A stretch of 64,000 nucleotides of DNA. It comes from Ktedonospora formicarum. GTDB taxonomy: Bacteria; Chloroflexota; Ktedonobacteria; Ktedonobacterales; Ktedonobacteraceae. The notes under the pieces are model-generated. The model ran no database searches, was not told the origin of the DNA, and worked only from the letters and a program-made list of their open reading frames with translations. Position numbers and translations under genes: made by a program. Of the stretch, positions 54,576-63,379 are shown in pieces (the stretch's first letter is position 1; each line of letters opens with the position of its first letter). The stretch lies in the NCBI RefSeq assembly GCF_016587355.1, contig NZ_BNJF01000011.1, positions 162,244 to 226,243 on the forward strand. The letters run 5' to 3'.

Positions 54576-55853
54576 ATGAAAATCATTCCCTCAATCAATC
54601 TCATCTTTTATCTCTTTATTTTTCTGGCACTTCTTTTGCTTATAGTGACACTCGTTGTCTTGCTGCGAAGTAAACACGCTCGCAAGGTCAAAGCGCTCTT
54701 CTTCGGCGGCGCTTGCTGTCTGCAACTGGTGACGATTGCCTCTCCAATCTATTTGTATAGCAACAAGCCTGCTCCGCTTGCTTCTCCTTGCCTGCTTATT
54801 GGCGTTGATCAGCATTACCAAATTGTGGCACTCAATGCGCGGGATGGTTCGGTGCGTTGGACACACCAGGCTCAGACGCTCTCCACGAATGGTTCAGGTA
54901 ATGTGTTCTATACCAGTGACATCAACAATAGAGGGAGCATTATCACAGCGTGGACAGCCAGCAGTGGCACGCAAATTTGGCAAACCTCTCTCCAGGCCAA
55001 TGGGATGCTTGAGTACCTGATGGGTGCCAACGGATTCGTGTATGTTGATGTGGCTATGGGATGGTCTGATGAGGTCGTTTACGCGCTACGAGCTACCGAT
55101 GGAAAACTTACCTGGAAACATACTATACATCTTCGCAGTGGCCTAGGAGACGCCCGAAACCCTCTCCTTATTACTGCTGGAAATGGTCTGGTTTTTGTGC
55201 GGGCGCAGGAGAGTAGCTTCTCCGTGTTACATGCAAACGATGGCTCGCTGGCCTGGCATTTTTCGCCAAACATCCCGCAAGGACGTTTTGTCTACAATTC
55301 TCAGCTTGTGTTGGTTGGACAGAACGTTTACTATCTCCAGGACCTTGCAGGCGACCAGGGTGTCTCGCTTTTCGCTTTCTCGCAAGGGAACGGAAAACCC
55401 TTATGGCAAAGGCCCCTCCAGGGGTCAAGTAACTATGCCAGCGGGCTTGCAGGTGCAGGGACACATCTCTATCTGAGTATCAATGGGCAGATAATCGTCT
55501 TGAATGCGCTCAACGGCACGCAGCTTTGGCACAGTCCACTTTACATGGGCAGAACTTTTATGGTAATTGAAGCCAGGGGCATTGCCTATATCCCTGGCAA
55601 CGGTGCTCTCAATGCGCTGGATGAGCGCAATGGGAAGATTCTCTGGAGCCTGGATGCTGACCCCGACGGCAATTTTACGGAGCTAGTGCTCTCTCAGAAT
55701 GTCCTTTTTGCTTCAGCACGAGCCATTGCGCCGCATATCTTCAATCCTGGTTCAGGCCAGGACGCTGTTGTTGCAATCGATCCTGCTCATGGCTCAGTCT
55801 ATTGGAGTACAACCAACGCTGCCAGATTTATTGGCATTTTTAATCTCTTCTGA
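54576..55853 (+). CDS. Membrane-anchored PQQ-type beta-propeller protein
   Basis: A 425-residue protein: two N-terminal membrane helices (about 5-30 and 42-60) and then seven or so PQQ-like blades (VALNARDGSVRWTHQ, TAWTASSGTQIWQTS, YALRATDGKLTWKH, VLNALNGTQLWHS, NALDERNGKILWSL, VAIDPAHGSVYWST). The signature Gly-x-x-x-Trp of each blade is clear. No enzyme residues for PQQ use were found, so it is probably a structural or sensing propeller outside the membrane. ATG 54576 has GAGG six bases upstream and is preferred to ATG 54564. Confidence 0.9.
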   Translation: MKIIPSINLIFYLFIFLALLLLIVTLVVLLRSKHARKVKALFFGGACCLQLVTIASPIYLYSNKPAPLASPCLLIGVDQHYQIVALNARDGSVRWTHQAQTLSTNGSGNVFYTSDINNRGSIITAWTASSGTQIWQTSLQANGMLEYLMGANGFVYVDVAMGWSDEVVYALRATDGKLTWKHTIHLRSGLGDARNPLLITAGNGLVFVRAQESSFSVLHANDGSLAWHFSPNIPQGRFVYNSQLVLVGQNVYYLQDLAGDQGVSLFAFSQGNGKPLWQRPLQGSSNYASGLAGAGTHLYLSINGQIIVLNALNGTQLWHSPLYMGRTFMVIEARGIAYIPGNGALNALDERNGKILWSLDADPDGNFTELVLSQNVLFASARAIAPHIFNPGSGQDAVVAIDPAHGSVYWSTTNAARFIGIFNLF

Positions 55854-56021
55854 GCAAGGCATCGATCTGTGAACAGGGCAAAGTCATCTGATCCCACGAC
55901 AAAGCCCATCTGTGGGCTCTCTTGCGTGATTGAGGTTGCAGACAGTTCCACGGCGAGATGAGTCTTCAAGAGCGTATAGCACATGGACAAACGCATGGGA
56001 CGGGTTCCTTTTCTGCTGGTA

Positions 56022-56064
56022 GAAAAAAAGCCAGCCTCATGAGGGGTGAGTCTTGAGGCTGGCT
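56022..56064 (-). terminator. Intrinsic terminator, minus strand
   Basis: The stem AGCCAGCCTCA/TGAGGCTGGCT (56029-56064) is followed on the minus strand by seven T. It ends the relic gene at 56088-56520. Confidence 0.75.
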
Positions 56065-56087
56065 GGTTGTGGGAGGGAGATGAGAAA

Positions 56088-56520
56088 TCATTGAGGGTGT
56101 GGTGCGGACACCTGAAGTTGCTCCAACACGTGCATCAGGGCCTCTACACACTGCTCGTCCTGTGAATCGTAGCACGGTGCCCGCCACAGGTCATGGTAGG
56201 CCGCATCCCAAGAGGACAATTCCATATACAGGAGTCCGCGAACCTTATAGAGCCGATGGTATGCTGGATCTGCACCGGGCCATCGCTCCTGATCCAGCAT
56301 ACATCTGTGCTGGCATCCCAGCATCGAGAGCACAACTCCTCTCTGAGCAGAGAGTTCCGCATGCACAGGTTGATAGCTTGAGACGCTTCCCTTTGAAAGG
56401 GAGAGCGTCTCAAACGTTTTTGTGAGCAGGACATATGCTTCCTGCAAGCGGCGGAGGTTGGTGAGAGAGTCAGCCAGCCTCCATACAAGCATGGGATACA
56501 CGATATATGAGCTCGGGGCA
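56088..56520 (-). pseudogene. C-terminal part of an unrecognised helical-repeat protein
   Basis: The minus strand encodes YIVYPMLVWRLADSLTNLRR, EAYVLLTKTFETLSL and YKVRGLLYMELSSWDAAYHD, a TPR-like helical pattern, to the stop at 56088. Upstream, the frame runs without a proper start into the neighbouring SnoaL-like gene, so the front is lost. A matching piece lies at 26040-26190. The terminator behind it is intact, suggesting the 3' end of a once complete gene. Confidence 0.6.
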
Positions 56521-56605
56521 TGGAGTCGCGTTTGTAGGCTATATGAAAATGCTTGCGATACATGATACAAACGGAGAGACGTGTGCCGAATGAAAATCTC
56601 ACAGG

Positions 56606-57082
56606 TCATGAATAAGGATGGTTCACAATGCTTGCAAAACCTGAACCGGTGCGCCATGTATTATGCACCGCTAGCTCATTGATCCGCCATCCAGATACAG
56701 TCTTTTCGGCTTTGGCCTGCACAACGCTGCCAGCTAAGAAGTAGCTTTCAAGCCCATTTGGGTCGCCATGACCATCTGCCCAAAGATGCATCGCAACAAG
56801 ATTGGCTCGTACCTCGGCATCGTCGCCGTTGATCGTGGTCACTTGATTACTGACGAGGTGCTGCGTAGCTCGAAATCGAACAAAACTTTGATGTTGGCTT
56901 TCTCCGATCCTACGTGGACCAACCACGGAAACTCCGTTTGGTCGCTCAACTTTTGCATCAGCGGTAAAAATACTGCTTAGTGTTGTCTCGTCGAAGTTTT
57001 TTTCGTCAAGTGCTCGAAAGAACTGATGGAGCAACTCTGTGATCTCAAGTCGATCAAACCATAGGTGTTCCTTGCTGTTCAT
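56606..57082 (-). CDS. SnoaL/NTF2-like protein
   Basis: A 158-residue protein of the SnoaL_4-type NTF2 fold (LEITELLHQFFRALDEKNFD at the start, IFTADAKVERPNG, TTINGDDAEVRANLVAMH, WRINELAVHNTW). Members are small-molecule isomerases, dehydratases or binding proteins. AAAGGAGAGAA precedes ATG 57082. It begins only 33 bases after the stop of the large TnpB gene on the same strand. Confidence 0.88.
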   Translation of the reverse strand: MNSKEHLWFDRLEITELLHQFFRALDEKNFDETTLSSIFTADAKVERPNGVSVVGPRRIGESQHQSFVRFRATQHLVSNQVTTINGDDAEVRANLVAMHLWADGHGDPNGLESYFLAGSVVQAKAEKTVSGWRINELAVHNTWRTGSGFASIVNHPYS

Positions 57083-57115
57083 ATCGTGATTCTCTCCTTT
57101 TTAGGCTAGCACGAA

Positions 57116-58813
57116 TCATGGCGATTCGTGGAGCGGTTTTGTGAGACACGCTGAGAGCTCCCCGTGCTCAAGCAGCGGGGGTTCCAGAGGTTCGGCCCAC
57201 GCTTCCAGTTCTTCTCGCCAAAGGAGATGAGCAGGCTCTAGTGGGAGTTCCCCTGGACTTTCGGGCAGACGCACTCTGGCTCGGGTCAGACCCAAGCTTC
57301 GGGGCAGGACCTGCCCCTCTTTCGCACGTTGGATGAGGCACTCGTGTGCTGCCCGCAGGCGCGCCTCCGCACCTTCCCAATACGCCTGGTATCGGGCACA
57401 CGAAGGGATGGGATCTGCAGGATCAAGGTAGGCGGCAAGAAATGCTGAGTAGAGATCGCGCTGGATGGGACCCACGCCGCATGCGCACTGATGCCAGCGC
57501 TGAGAGAGCGGTTTCTTGACCTTCTTGCCACAGCCATGACACCACTGACTCAGCGCCGTGGTGCGTGTGGGAACTTCGACCAGGGTGCCGCCCGTGCTTG
57601 CAACCCCCAAAGGGGGCACGGCGGTGCGTGTCAACAGTGCTACAAACATCCCTGGGGCTCGCAGTCCCACGCTCTTGCCATAGGTTTTTTGCCATGCCTT
57701 GTAGGAAATCTTTTCGAGGATGATGGTCTTGCCCAGCGCCATCACCTCATGGACTTTACGGCCATGGAGGCTCTTGCGGTGTGCTGCCAGCTTCCTCTCT
57801 TTGGTCGCCTTGCGCCGCCTGGTCGCCTGAGAGTGCTTGCTCTGCTTCCATTGTCGCTTCTGTTTGCTCTGCTTCCTGATGCGTCCCTTCTCGTCATAGT
57901 GCTCTGGGTTGCCTGCTCGCCTTTGCCGATCCATCTGCCGCTGCAGACGACGAATGGCCTTGGCGTCAGGAGCCAGTTCGGCGCACAACACCTCCAGACT
58001 GGCCTGCCCCTCTTGGGGAACGAGCGCCAGGGTCGAGGGACCCAGGTCAGCGCCAACGATCCCTTGTCCAACCGTGTGCTTCGCTTTGCGGTGAGGCGTG
58101 CCCTCTAAGGCGAGCTGCACACAGTAGCGGTTGCCTTCTGCATCGGCTCCAGCCGCTCTCTTGCTGCTGGCGGGACGCTGGAGGAGGCGGGCGTACTTGA
58201 TGCGATGTCTCAGGCCATGACACACCACCTCGTCCTGCCAATCGATGAGGGCTGGGAGACGGTCCCCATTCCAGAGCAGGAATCCTGCGTTCCCCTTCTC
58301 GGGTGGCTGCAGGACAAAGCGCAGACCGGTGTCATTGCGCTTGTTCTCGATGCTGCAGAAGCCTCGCCCTCGGCTCTTGAACCGCACCCGTCTGGCCTTG
58401 CCGAGGCAGACACGATTGAGGGCACGGTAGGCGCGGCTCGCCAGCGTTTGAGCCAGCACGGCATCGATGTGCTCGGCAATCCAGCCCACACGCAAGCCCT
58501 TGACCGCTTGATGCAGGGCGGCTTCGGTGAAGCCATGAGCTGTGCGCAAGGTGGAGAAGGCCGCCGCTCGCTGAGCCTTGTGGGCGCGAGAAATGGAGCG
58601 AGCCTCCTGCCAGGCGGGATCAGCGCGCATGCGGCGCAGGCGTCTTTGCCCGAGGGAAAGGATGGCATTGGAGAGCTGACGGGCCGCTTCCAGATGGGCA
58701 CGCACGCGCTTGGCCTGCCCGGCGTTCACCACGAGAGGCAGTTCCAGCAGGAAGGTGGGGGTACGGATCTTGGGTGCTTGTGTGTGGTTACTTGCAGCCT
58801 GAGGCTTCATCAT
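57116..58813 (-). CDS. tnpB: Large intact TnpB-like RNA-guided nuclease
   Basis: A 565-residue protein. RuvC-I is GIVGADLGPSTLAL (D256) and RuvC-II IILEKISYKAW (E367). The zinc ribbon is CHGCGKK (C425, C428) with CACG (C443, C445), and RuvC-III QRDLYSAFLAAYL (D453). All catalytic residues are in place. It is longer than classical TnpB (about 350-450), mainly through an N-terminal part and about 110 residues after RuvC-III rich in Leu, Pro and Arg. AGGAGAG precedes ATG 58813 (MMKPQ). No TnpA is present, and no obvious right end fits in the 33 bases before the next gene. TnpB enzymes are known to cut DNA with a guide RNA from the element's 3' end; whether this one does is inference. Confidence 0.9.
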   Translation of the reverse strand: MMKPQAASNHTQAPKIRTPTFLLELPLVVNAGQAKRVRAHLEAARQLSNAILSLGQRRLRRMRADPAWQEARSISRAHKAQRAAAFSTLRTAHGFTEAALHQAVKGLRVGWIAEHIDAVLAQTLASRAYRALNRVCLGKARRVRFKSRGRGFCSIENKRNDTGLRFVLQPPEKGNAGFLLWNGDRLPALIDWQDEVVCHGLRHRIKYARLLQRPASSKRAAGADAEGNRYCVQLALEGTPHRKAKHTVGQGIVGADLGPSTLALVPQEGQASLEVLCAELAPDAKAIRRLQRQMDRQRRAGNPEHYDEKGRIRKQSKQKRQWKQSKHSQATRRRKATKERKLAAHRKSLHGRKVHEVMALGKTIILEKISYKAWQKTYGKSVGLRAPGMFVALLTRTAVPPLGVASTGGTLVEVPTRTTALSQWCHGCGKKVKKPLSQRWHQCACGVGPIQRDLYSAFLAAYLDPADPIPSCARYQAYWEGAEARLRAAHECLIQRAKEGQVLPRSLGLTRARVRLPESPGELPLEPAHLLWREELEAWAEPLEPPLLEHGELSACLTKPLHESP

Positions 58814-59019
58814 CCCATCTCTCCTGTGCATGACACTTTGTGGCTAGACCATATGTTCCATAGAATAGCAGCATGGTGACCCCTCGTCAAGTACCCCACC
58901 ATCCGCTGTTGTGAGGATCCACCCCTCCCCTGCGCCATTCAAGGAACGGCGATGCATCCCTGCCATCAATGAGCAGGGCTTTCTCGCTCGGCTTCTTGTA
59001 AGAATATTCCCCCTTTCAT

Positions 59020-59058
59020 TACACTGTATATTGCCTATACAGTGTATAGTTGCTATAC
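59020..59058. promoter_or_regulatory. Two adjoining palindromes, TetR operator
   Basis: TACACTGTATA (59020-59030) and its complement (59036-59046) form a perfect inverted repeat with a 5-base spacer. It overlaps a second one, GTATAG-TTG-CTATAC (59044-59058). The block ends 8 bases before the TetR start. Confidence 0.75.
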
Positions 59059-59066
59059 TAGCAGCT

Positions 59067-59843
59067 ATGAGAAAAAAAGTCAACCGTGATTCAGCAGAAC
59101 CATCGGTTCCCGAACAGACGACAAATCTGATCTGGGAGAGACCGGAACGCCCTCGTCCCGTTCGGCCAGCGCTCTCGCGAGAGCGAATTGTCCAGATTGC
59201 TCTGGATCTCGCGGATACTGAAGGTATTGACGCCATTTCCACTCGGCGAATTGCAGCCGCTCTTTCGGTCAGCGCGATGGCGCTGTACGGGTACATTGAA
59301 CGCAAAGAGGACGTGCTTGATCTGATGATCGATGCCGTTTACGGCGAAGTGACGATCCAGTTACAGCAGGATCCGCGAGGTTGGCGTTCCAATCTCCAGG
59401 AGATCGCTGTGCAAACACGGGCAGTCATGCACCGCCATCCCTGGTTTGCCTCTCTGATTGGTCATCGGGCCGTTCTGGGACCCAACGCACTCAAGCAGAC
59501 TGATTATCGCCTGGGGATCGTGAGCCAACTTGGCTTCGATATGACGACCAGCCGGAGCATCCTAGCTATGTTCAATGCGTATGTTGTGGGGTTTGTCCTC
59601 TTCGAAATGGGGGAAGCCGAAGCGCAACGCCGCACAGGACTCAGTGAGCAGGAATGGCAACAACAAGTAGGCCCCTACGTGCAAGAGCATATCATCGACA
59701 GTGGACGTTACCCGCACCTGACCCAGGCCCTGGTTGAAGGCGAAGAAGCTTCTGCGAATGAAATGTTTCTCTTTGGGCTAACGCGACTGCTGGAAGGAAT
59801 TGCCGCTTACGCTGCTTCTTCCAATTCCAACCACGAGAAATAA
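59067..59843 (+). CDS. TetR-family regulator (TetR_C_1 type)
   Basis: A 258-residue protein. A 45-residue N-terminal arm precedes the helix-turn-helix (ALDLADTEGIDAISTRRIAA, LSVSAMALYGYIERKEDVLD), and the C-terminal domain resembles that of tetracycline-repressor-like proteins. ATG 59067 lies just after the palindromes; longer in-frame starts upstream would run through them. No ribosome site is clear. It probably represses itself and perhaps the AAA/LuxR gene downstream. Confidence 0.9.
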   Translation: MRKKVNRDSAEPSVPEQTTNLIWERPERPRPVRPALSRERIVQIALDLADTEGIDAISTRRIAAALSVSAMALYGYIERKEDVLDLMIDAVYGEVTIQLQQDPRGWRSNLQEIAVQTRAVMHRHPWFASLIGHRAVLGPNALKQTDYRLGIVSQLGFDMTTSRSILAMFNAYVVGFVLFEMGEAEAQRRTGLSEQEWQQQVGPYVQEHIIDSGRYPHLTQALVEGEEASANEMFLFGLTRLLEGIAAYAASSNSNHEK

Positions 59844-60175
59844 TGGCTGACTATTCCCGCCCGCACACCGCAACAGTTAAGAGATTTAGGCAGCAAGGGG
59901 GCGAACACATCGGACCTCTTCCCTTTGTGCTCACGGACTACGCAACAACTTTTTTCTCAGCAGTGATTTGAGCTTGAGATTTTTTTATCTGCGACACGTC
60001 TCCGAAGCAGGAGAAGCGTGTTGTGAGACCTCTAGCGAATATGGTATGATGGGGATGGAAGCAAAACAAAAAAACTCTCCTGGAACATGCACATGGGCTC
60101 CTCCTCGCTATGTCACTTGTGAGAAATTGCTCATGAGAGGAGACCATTTCGGGATTAAGAGAGATACTTCTCCTC
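59844..60175. other. Intergenic region with a promoter candidate
   Basis: It contains a hairpin with arms ACACG/CGTGT (59995-60022). TTGTGA (60021-60026), 18 bases, TATGAT (60045-60050) could be a promoter for the regulator gene, leaving a leader of about 120 bases. No gene is seen. Confidence 0.45.
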
Positions 60176-62827
60176 GTGGAAAACCACCAGAACAAAACTA
60201 CGGAACAGCTCTTTCCCCTGCCTGCTCCCTCTGGGAAGCTGGATGGAGCTTCACTACCCGGCTTACCGCTTCCCTTGACCCGCCTTCTTGGCAGGGCACA
60301 GGAGGTAGAGGAGGGTGAGCGCCTGCTGCATGACACGCAGGTTCGTCTGCTCACAGTCACAGGGACCGGCGGCGTCGGAAAATCCCGTGTGGCGCTCGCC
60401 ATCGCGGCTCAGGTACAGCACGACTTTCCTGATGGCGTTTACCTGTTCAACCTGGCACCTGTTCAAGACGCTTCCTTTGTCCTCCCTACTTTGTTTGAGG
60501 CTTTTTCCTTCCAGCAAAAGAGTGCCCATCCTCCTTTGGAGGAGTTGATCCTCTCTCTGCGCACGAGGCACCTGTTGCTGGTACTGGATAACTTCGAGCA
60601 GGTTATCGACGCCTCCCCACTCCTGGTCGAATTGCTGACCTCATGCCCCGCGCTCAAGGTCGTTGTAACAAGCCGTGAGCGGCTACATGTGCGGGGAGAA
60701 CACGAGCTGGAACTTCAGCCGCTTGCGCTCCCTGGTCCACAGATGCCCGTTGGCCCCGAAGCTCTGGCGCAGTATGGGGCCATTGCACTGTTCGTCGAGC
60801 GTGCACAGGCTACGCTCCCTTCCTTTCGAATGACTGCCGAGAATGCGCCGCTTGTGGTTGCCATCTGTCAGCGCCTGGACGGGTTGCCTCTGGCTCTTGA
60901 ATTGGCCGCTGCGCGCCTGGGCGTTCTCTCGCTTCATGCACTGCACCAGCGCCTTACCCGTCGCCTAGCCCTTTTGACAAATGGCCCACGCGATCTTCCC
61001 GCACGACAGCAGACCCTTCGTGCGACGCTCCAATGGAGCTATGACTTGCTCACGCCTCTTGAACAGCGCACCTATCGACGGCTCTCGGCCTTCGTCGGCG
61101 GATGTACCCTGCCGATACTCGCAGCGATCTCCGCCTGGCCTGAGAGCGAAATGGCTACGCTTGAGGACACCACTACTTCCTTACTAGGCAAGCATCTGCT
61201 GGTGAGACAAGAGCAAGAGCACGATGAGCCGCGCTTTGTCATGTTGGAGACGGTGCGTGAATTTGGTTGGGAACAACTGGTTGTTTGTCAGGAAGCAGAG
61301 ATGGTCAGAGCCGCTCAAGCCCGCTATTTTGTCCAGCTTGCCGAGGCAGCGGCCTCCTCGTCTGGGAATGAACAGGAGAACTGGTTTGAGCGCCTGGAAT
61401 GGGAGCGCGAGAATCTGCGCATGACGCTGCAATGGCTGGTAGAGCATGCAGAGCAAGAACACAACGCGGAAATGGCGCTGCGCCTGGCTGGCGCTATCGC
61501 CCGGTTCTGGACGGTACGCTGGTATCGCTGGTCTAGCAGTCAGGAACGTGACTGGGTTGAACGCACACTTGGCCTCTCGGTCGAGGTTTCCCCGGAGATA
61601 AAAGCCAGGGCGCTGCAGGCAGCCGCATGGCTTGCCCTTGTCCAGGATGACGGTGAGCAAGCAGAACGCTTCTATCAGGAAAGCTTGCGTTGTTTTGGTG
61701 AGGCCGAGGATGCTCGGGGAAGCGCGGTAGCCTCCTATTGGCTCGGCTATCTAGCCTGGGTCGTCCACCAGGACGAGAAGCACGCCCAATTCTTGTTGGC
61801 ACAATGCTCTCGGCTCTCCAAAGATGATCCCATGGTGCTGGCCCTTGCCCGGATAACCGCCGGGAATATGGCTCTTGATCAGGGGAAGCTCACGGAGGCA
61901 CAGACGTGCCTGGAACAGAGCGTCTCCCTCTGTCGCACGACGAAGCAAAAAAAGGATCTGGCGCGTGCGCTCCGGAGCATGGGGCGGCTCCGTTTTGCGC
62001 AGGGCGAGACGACGGATGCTCGCGCGCTTTTTGAAGAAAGCCTGGCACTGTGTAGGGAGACAAAGGACGCCTTCCATCTGGCGCGTGCCCTTGATTTGCT
62101 CGGCCAGCTTGAGCTAGAGCAGGGAAACACAGAACTGGCACAGCCCTGGCTTGAGGAAGCACGTCGCTCCTATCACGCTCTGGGCACACAACGTCATCTC
62201 GCCTGGGTCTCTCTGCGTCTGGCAGAGGCGGGGAGGCAGCAGGAGAAGTACGAAGTGGCGCACGCTTGCTATCTTCAGAGCCTGGAACTATTCGAGCGCC
62301 TGAATGAGACCGAAGGCATTGCCTCCGTTCTGCGTTCATGGGGCCAGCTCGCGGCACAGCAGCACAAGCTCCAATGGGCCGCGCGCCTGTGGGGAGCGAG
62401 CCAGGTATGGAGCCAGAGGAAAACTTCACAGCATTTCTCACTTCCCGTTGATCACCTGCAACTGACTGGCGCGAACAATGAACCTGTTGTGGCAGCCGTA
62501 CGCCAGCAGCTCGGCCCGCAGGCCTTCACTACTGCCTGGGAAGAGGGACAGGGGATGTCTCCCACATGCTTTCTCGCTTCGCAGGCCTTGCACGAACCTG
62601 TTGCTTCTCAATTACCAACAAGAGAAGTTGGGCCATCTCACCTGACAGAGCGCGAGATTGAAGTCCTGCGTCTGGCCGCGCGGGGACACACAGATGTGCA
62701 GATCGCAGAGGCGCTGGTCATCAGCCCCCGCACGGTTCACGCCCATCTGCGCTCCATCTACAGCAAGCTGGGTCTCTCTTCACGTTTCGCCGCTATACGC
62801 TACGCACTTGATGCCCAACTGCTCTAA
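60176..62827 (+). CDS. STAND-ATPase regulator with LuxR-type DNA-binding domain
   Basis: An 883-residue protein. The NTPase domain (about 38-330) has Walker A VTGTGGVGKSRVALAI, Walker B LLVLDNFEQVI, VVTSRERL and the GLPLALELAAARL box. A helical, TPR-like region (about 400-780) follows, and a C-terminal LuxR/GerE domain (LTEREIEVLRLAARGHTDVQ, ALVISPRTVHAHL, about 822-880). This is the LAL/AfsR-like architecture of large one-component activators that assemble on ligand binding. The start is GTG 60176; no better start exists downstream of the in-frame stop at 60134, and a ribosome site is weak. The targets may include the hydrolase gene downstream. Confidence 0.93.
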   Translation: MENHQNKTTEQLFPLPAPSGKLDGASLPGLPLPLTRLLGRAQEVEEGERLLHDTQVRLLTVTGTGGVGKSRVALAIAAQVQHDFPDGVYLFNLAPVQDASFVLPTLFEAFSFQQKSAHPPLEELILSLRTRHLLLVLDNFEQVIDASPLLVELLTSCPALKVVVTSRERLHVRGEHELELQPLALPGPQMPVGPEALAQYGAIALFVERAQATLPSFRMTAENAPLVVAICQRLDGLPLALELAAARLGVLSLHALHQRLTRRLALLTNGPRDLPARQQTLRATLQWSYDLLTPLEQRTYRRLSAFVGGCTLPILAAISAWPESEMATLEDTTTSLLGKHLLVRQEQEHDEPRFVMLETVREFGWEQLVVCQEAEMVRAAQARYFVQLAEAAASSSGNEQENWFERLEWERENLRMTLQWLVEHAEQEHNAEMALRLAGAIARFWTVRWYRWSSSQERDWVERTLGLSVEVSPEIKARALQAAAWLALVQDDGEQAERFYQESLRCFGEAEDARGSAVASYWLGYLAWVVHQDEKHAQFLLAQCSRLSKDDPMVLALARITAGNMALDQGKLTEAQTCLEQSVSLCRTTKQKKDLARALRSMGRLRFAQGETTDARALFEESLALCRETKDAFHLARALDLLGQLELEQGNTELAQPWLEEARRSYHALGTQRHLAWVSLRLAEAGRQQEKYEVAHACYLQSLELFERLNETEGIASVLRSWGQLAAQQHKLQWAARLWGASQVWSQRKTSQHFSLPVDHLQLTGANNEPVVAAVRQQLGPQAFTTAWEEGQGMSPTCFLASQALHEPVASQLPTREVGPSHLTEREIEVLRLAARGHTDVQIAEALVISPRTVHAHLRSIYSKLGLSSRFAAIRYALDAQLL

Positions 62828-63379
62828 TTTCCTCCATCGATTTCCAGTTTCAGCACGCTTCCCGCCAGCAATTCCCCCCATTACCTAGGCAATGCTCTTT
62901 CGGCATAGCGGGTGAAAGATAGACACGATTGCCGATGCTTCAAACGACCCTTTCCACATATACTCCAATCAACAGAGTTGGAAAGTGATCCAGGTAGGAC
63001 CTGGCAAGAGGATGGGCATCCTCCTGACGGATCCCCGCTTGCGCATCAGCGCATTGAAAAACGGATATGGATTCTGAACAAATGGTATTGGACAAAACGG
63101 GTCCCAACAGAAAAACCCGCCTAAAATCCTGCTGAGATGGAATAGAATGTATTCCCCTTGTTTCAGTACGTACCCTAAGGACGTCGCTTCTGGTCAATTC
63201 AGAGCGGCGTCTTGAGAAAAAACCGATTCTGTCGTGGGGAGTGGATCTGGGAATAGAGAAGCTTGGGAGAAGCAGTTGAAGTATTTTGCCTCACCCACAT
63301 TACAAGTATCCCTCCGAGGTCCTGCGTCAGCACCAGTGGGCGATGTCCCTGGAAAAACAGAAGAAAAGAGAGTGAAAAG
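62828..63379. other. Intergenic region before the hydrolase
   Basis: Only unsupported frames on the minus strand. No RNA gene or repeat recognised. Confidence 0.4.

Noticed and set aside
57491..58879. Two 205-225-codon plus-strand frames
   Set aside because: Shadows of the large TnpB gene, which has intact catalytic motifs.
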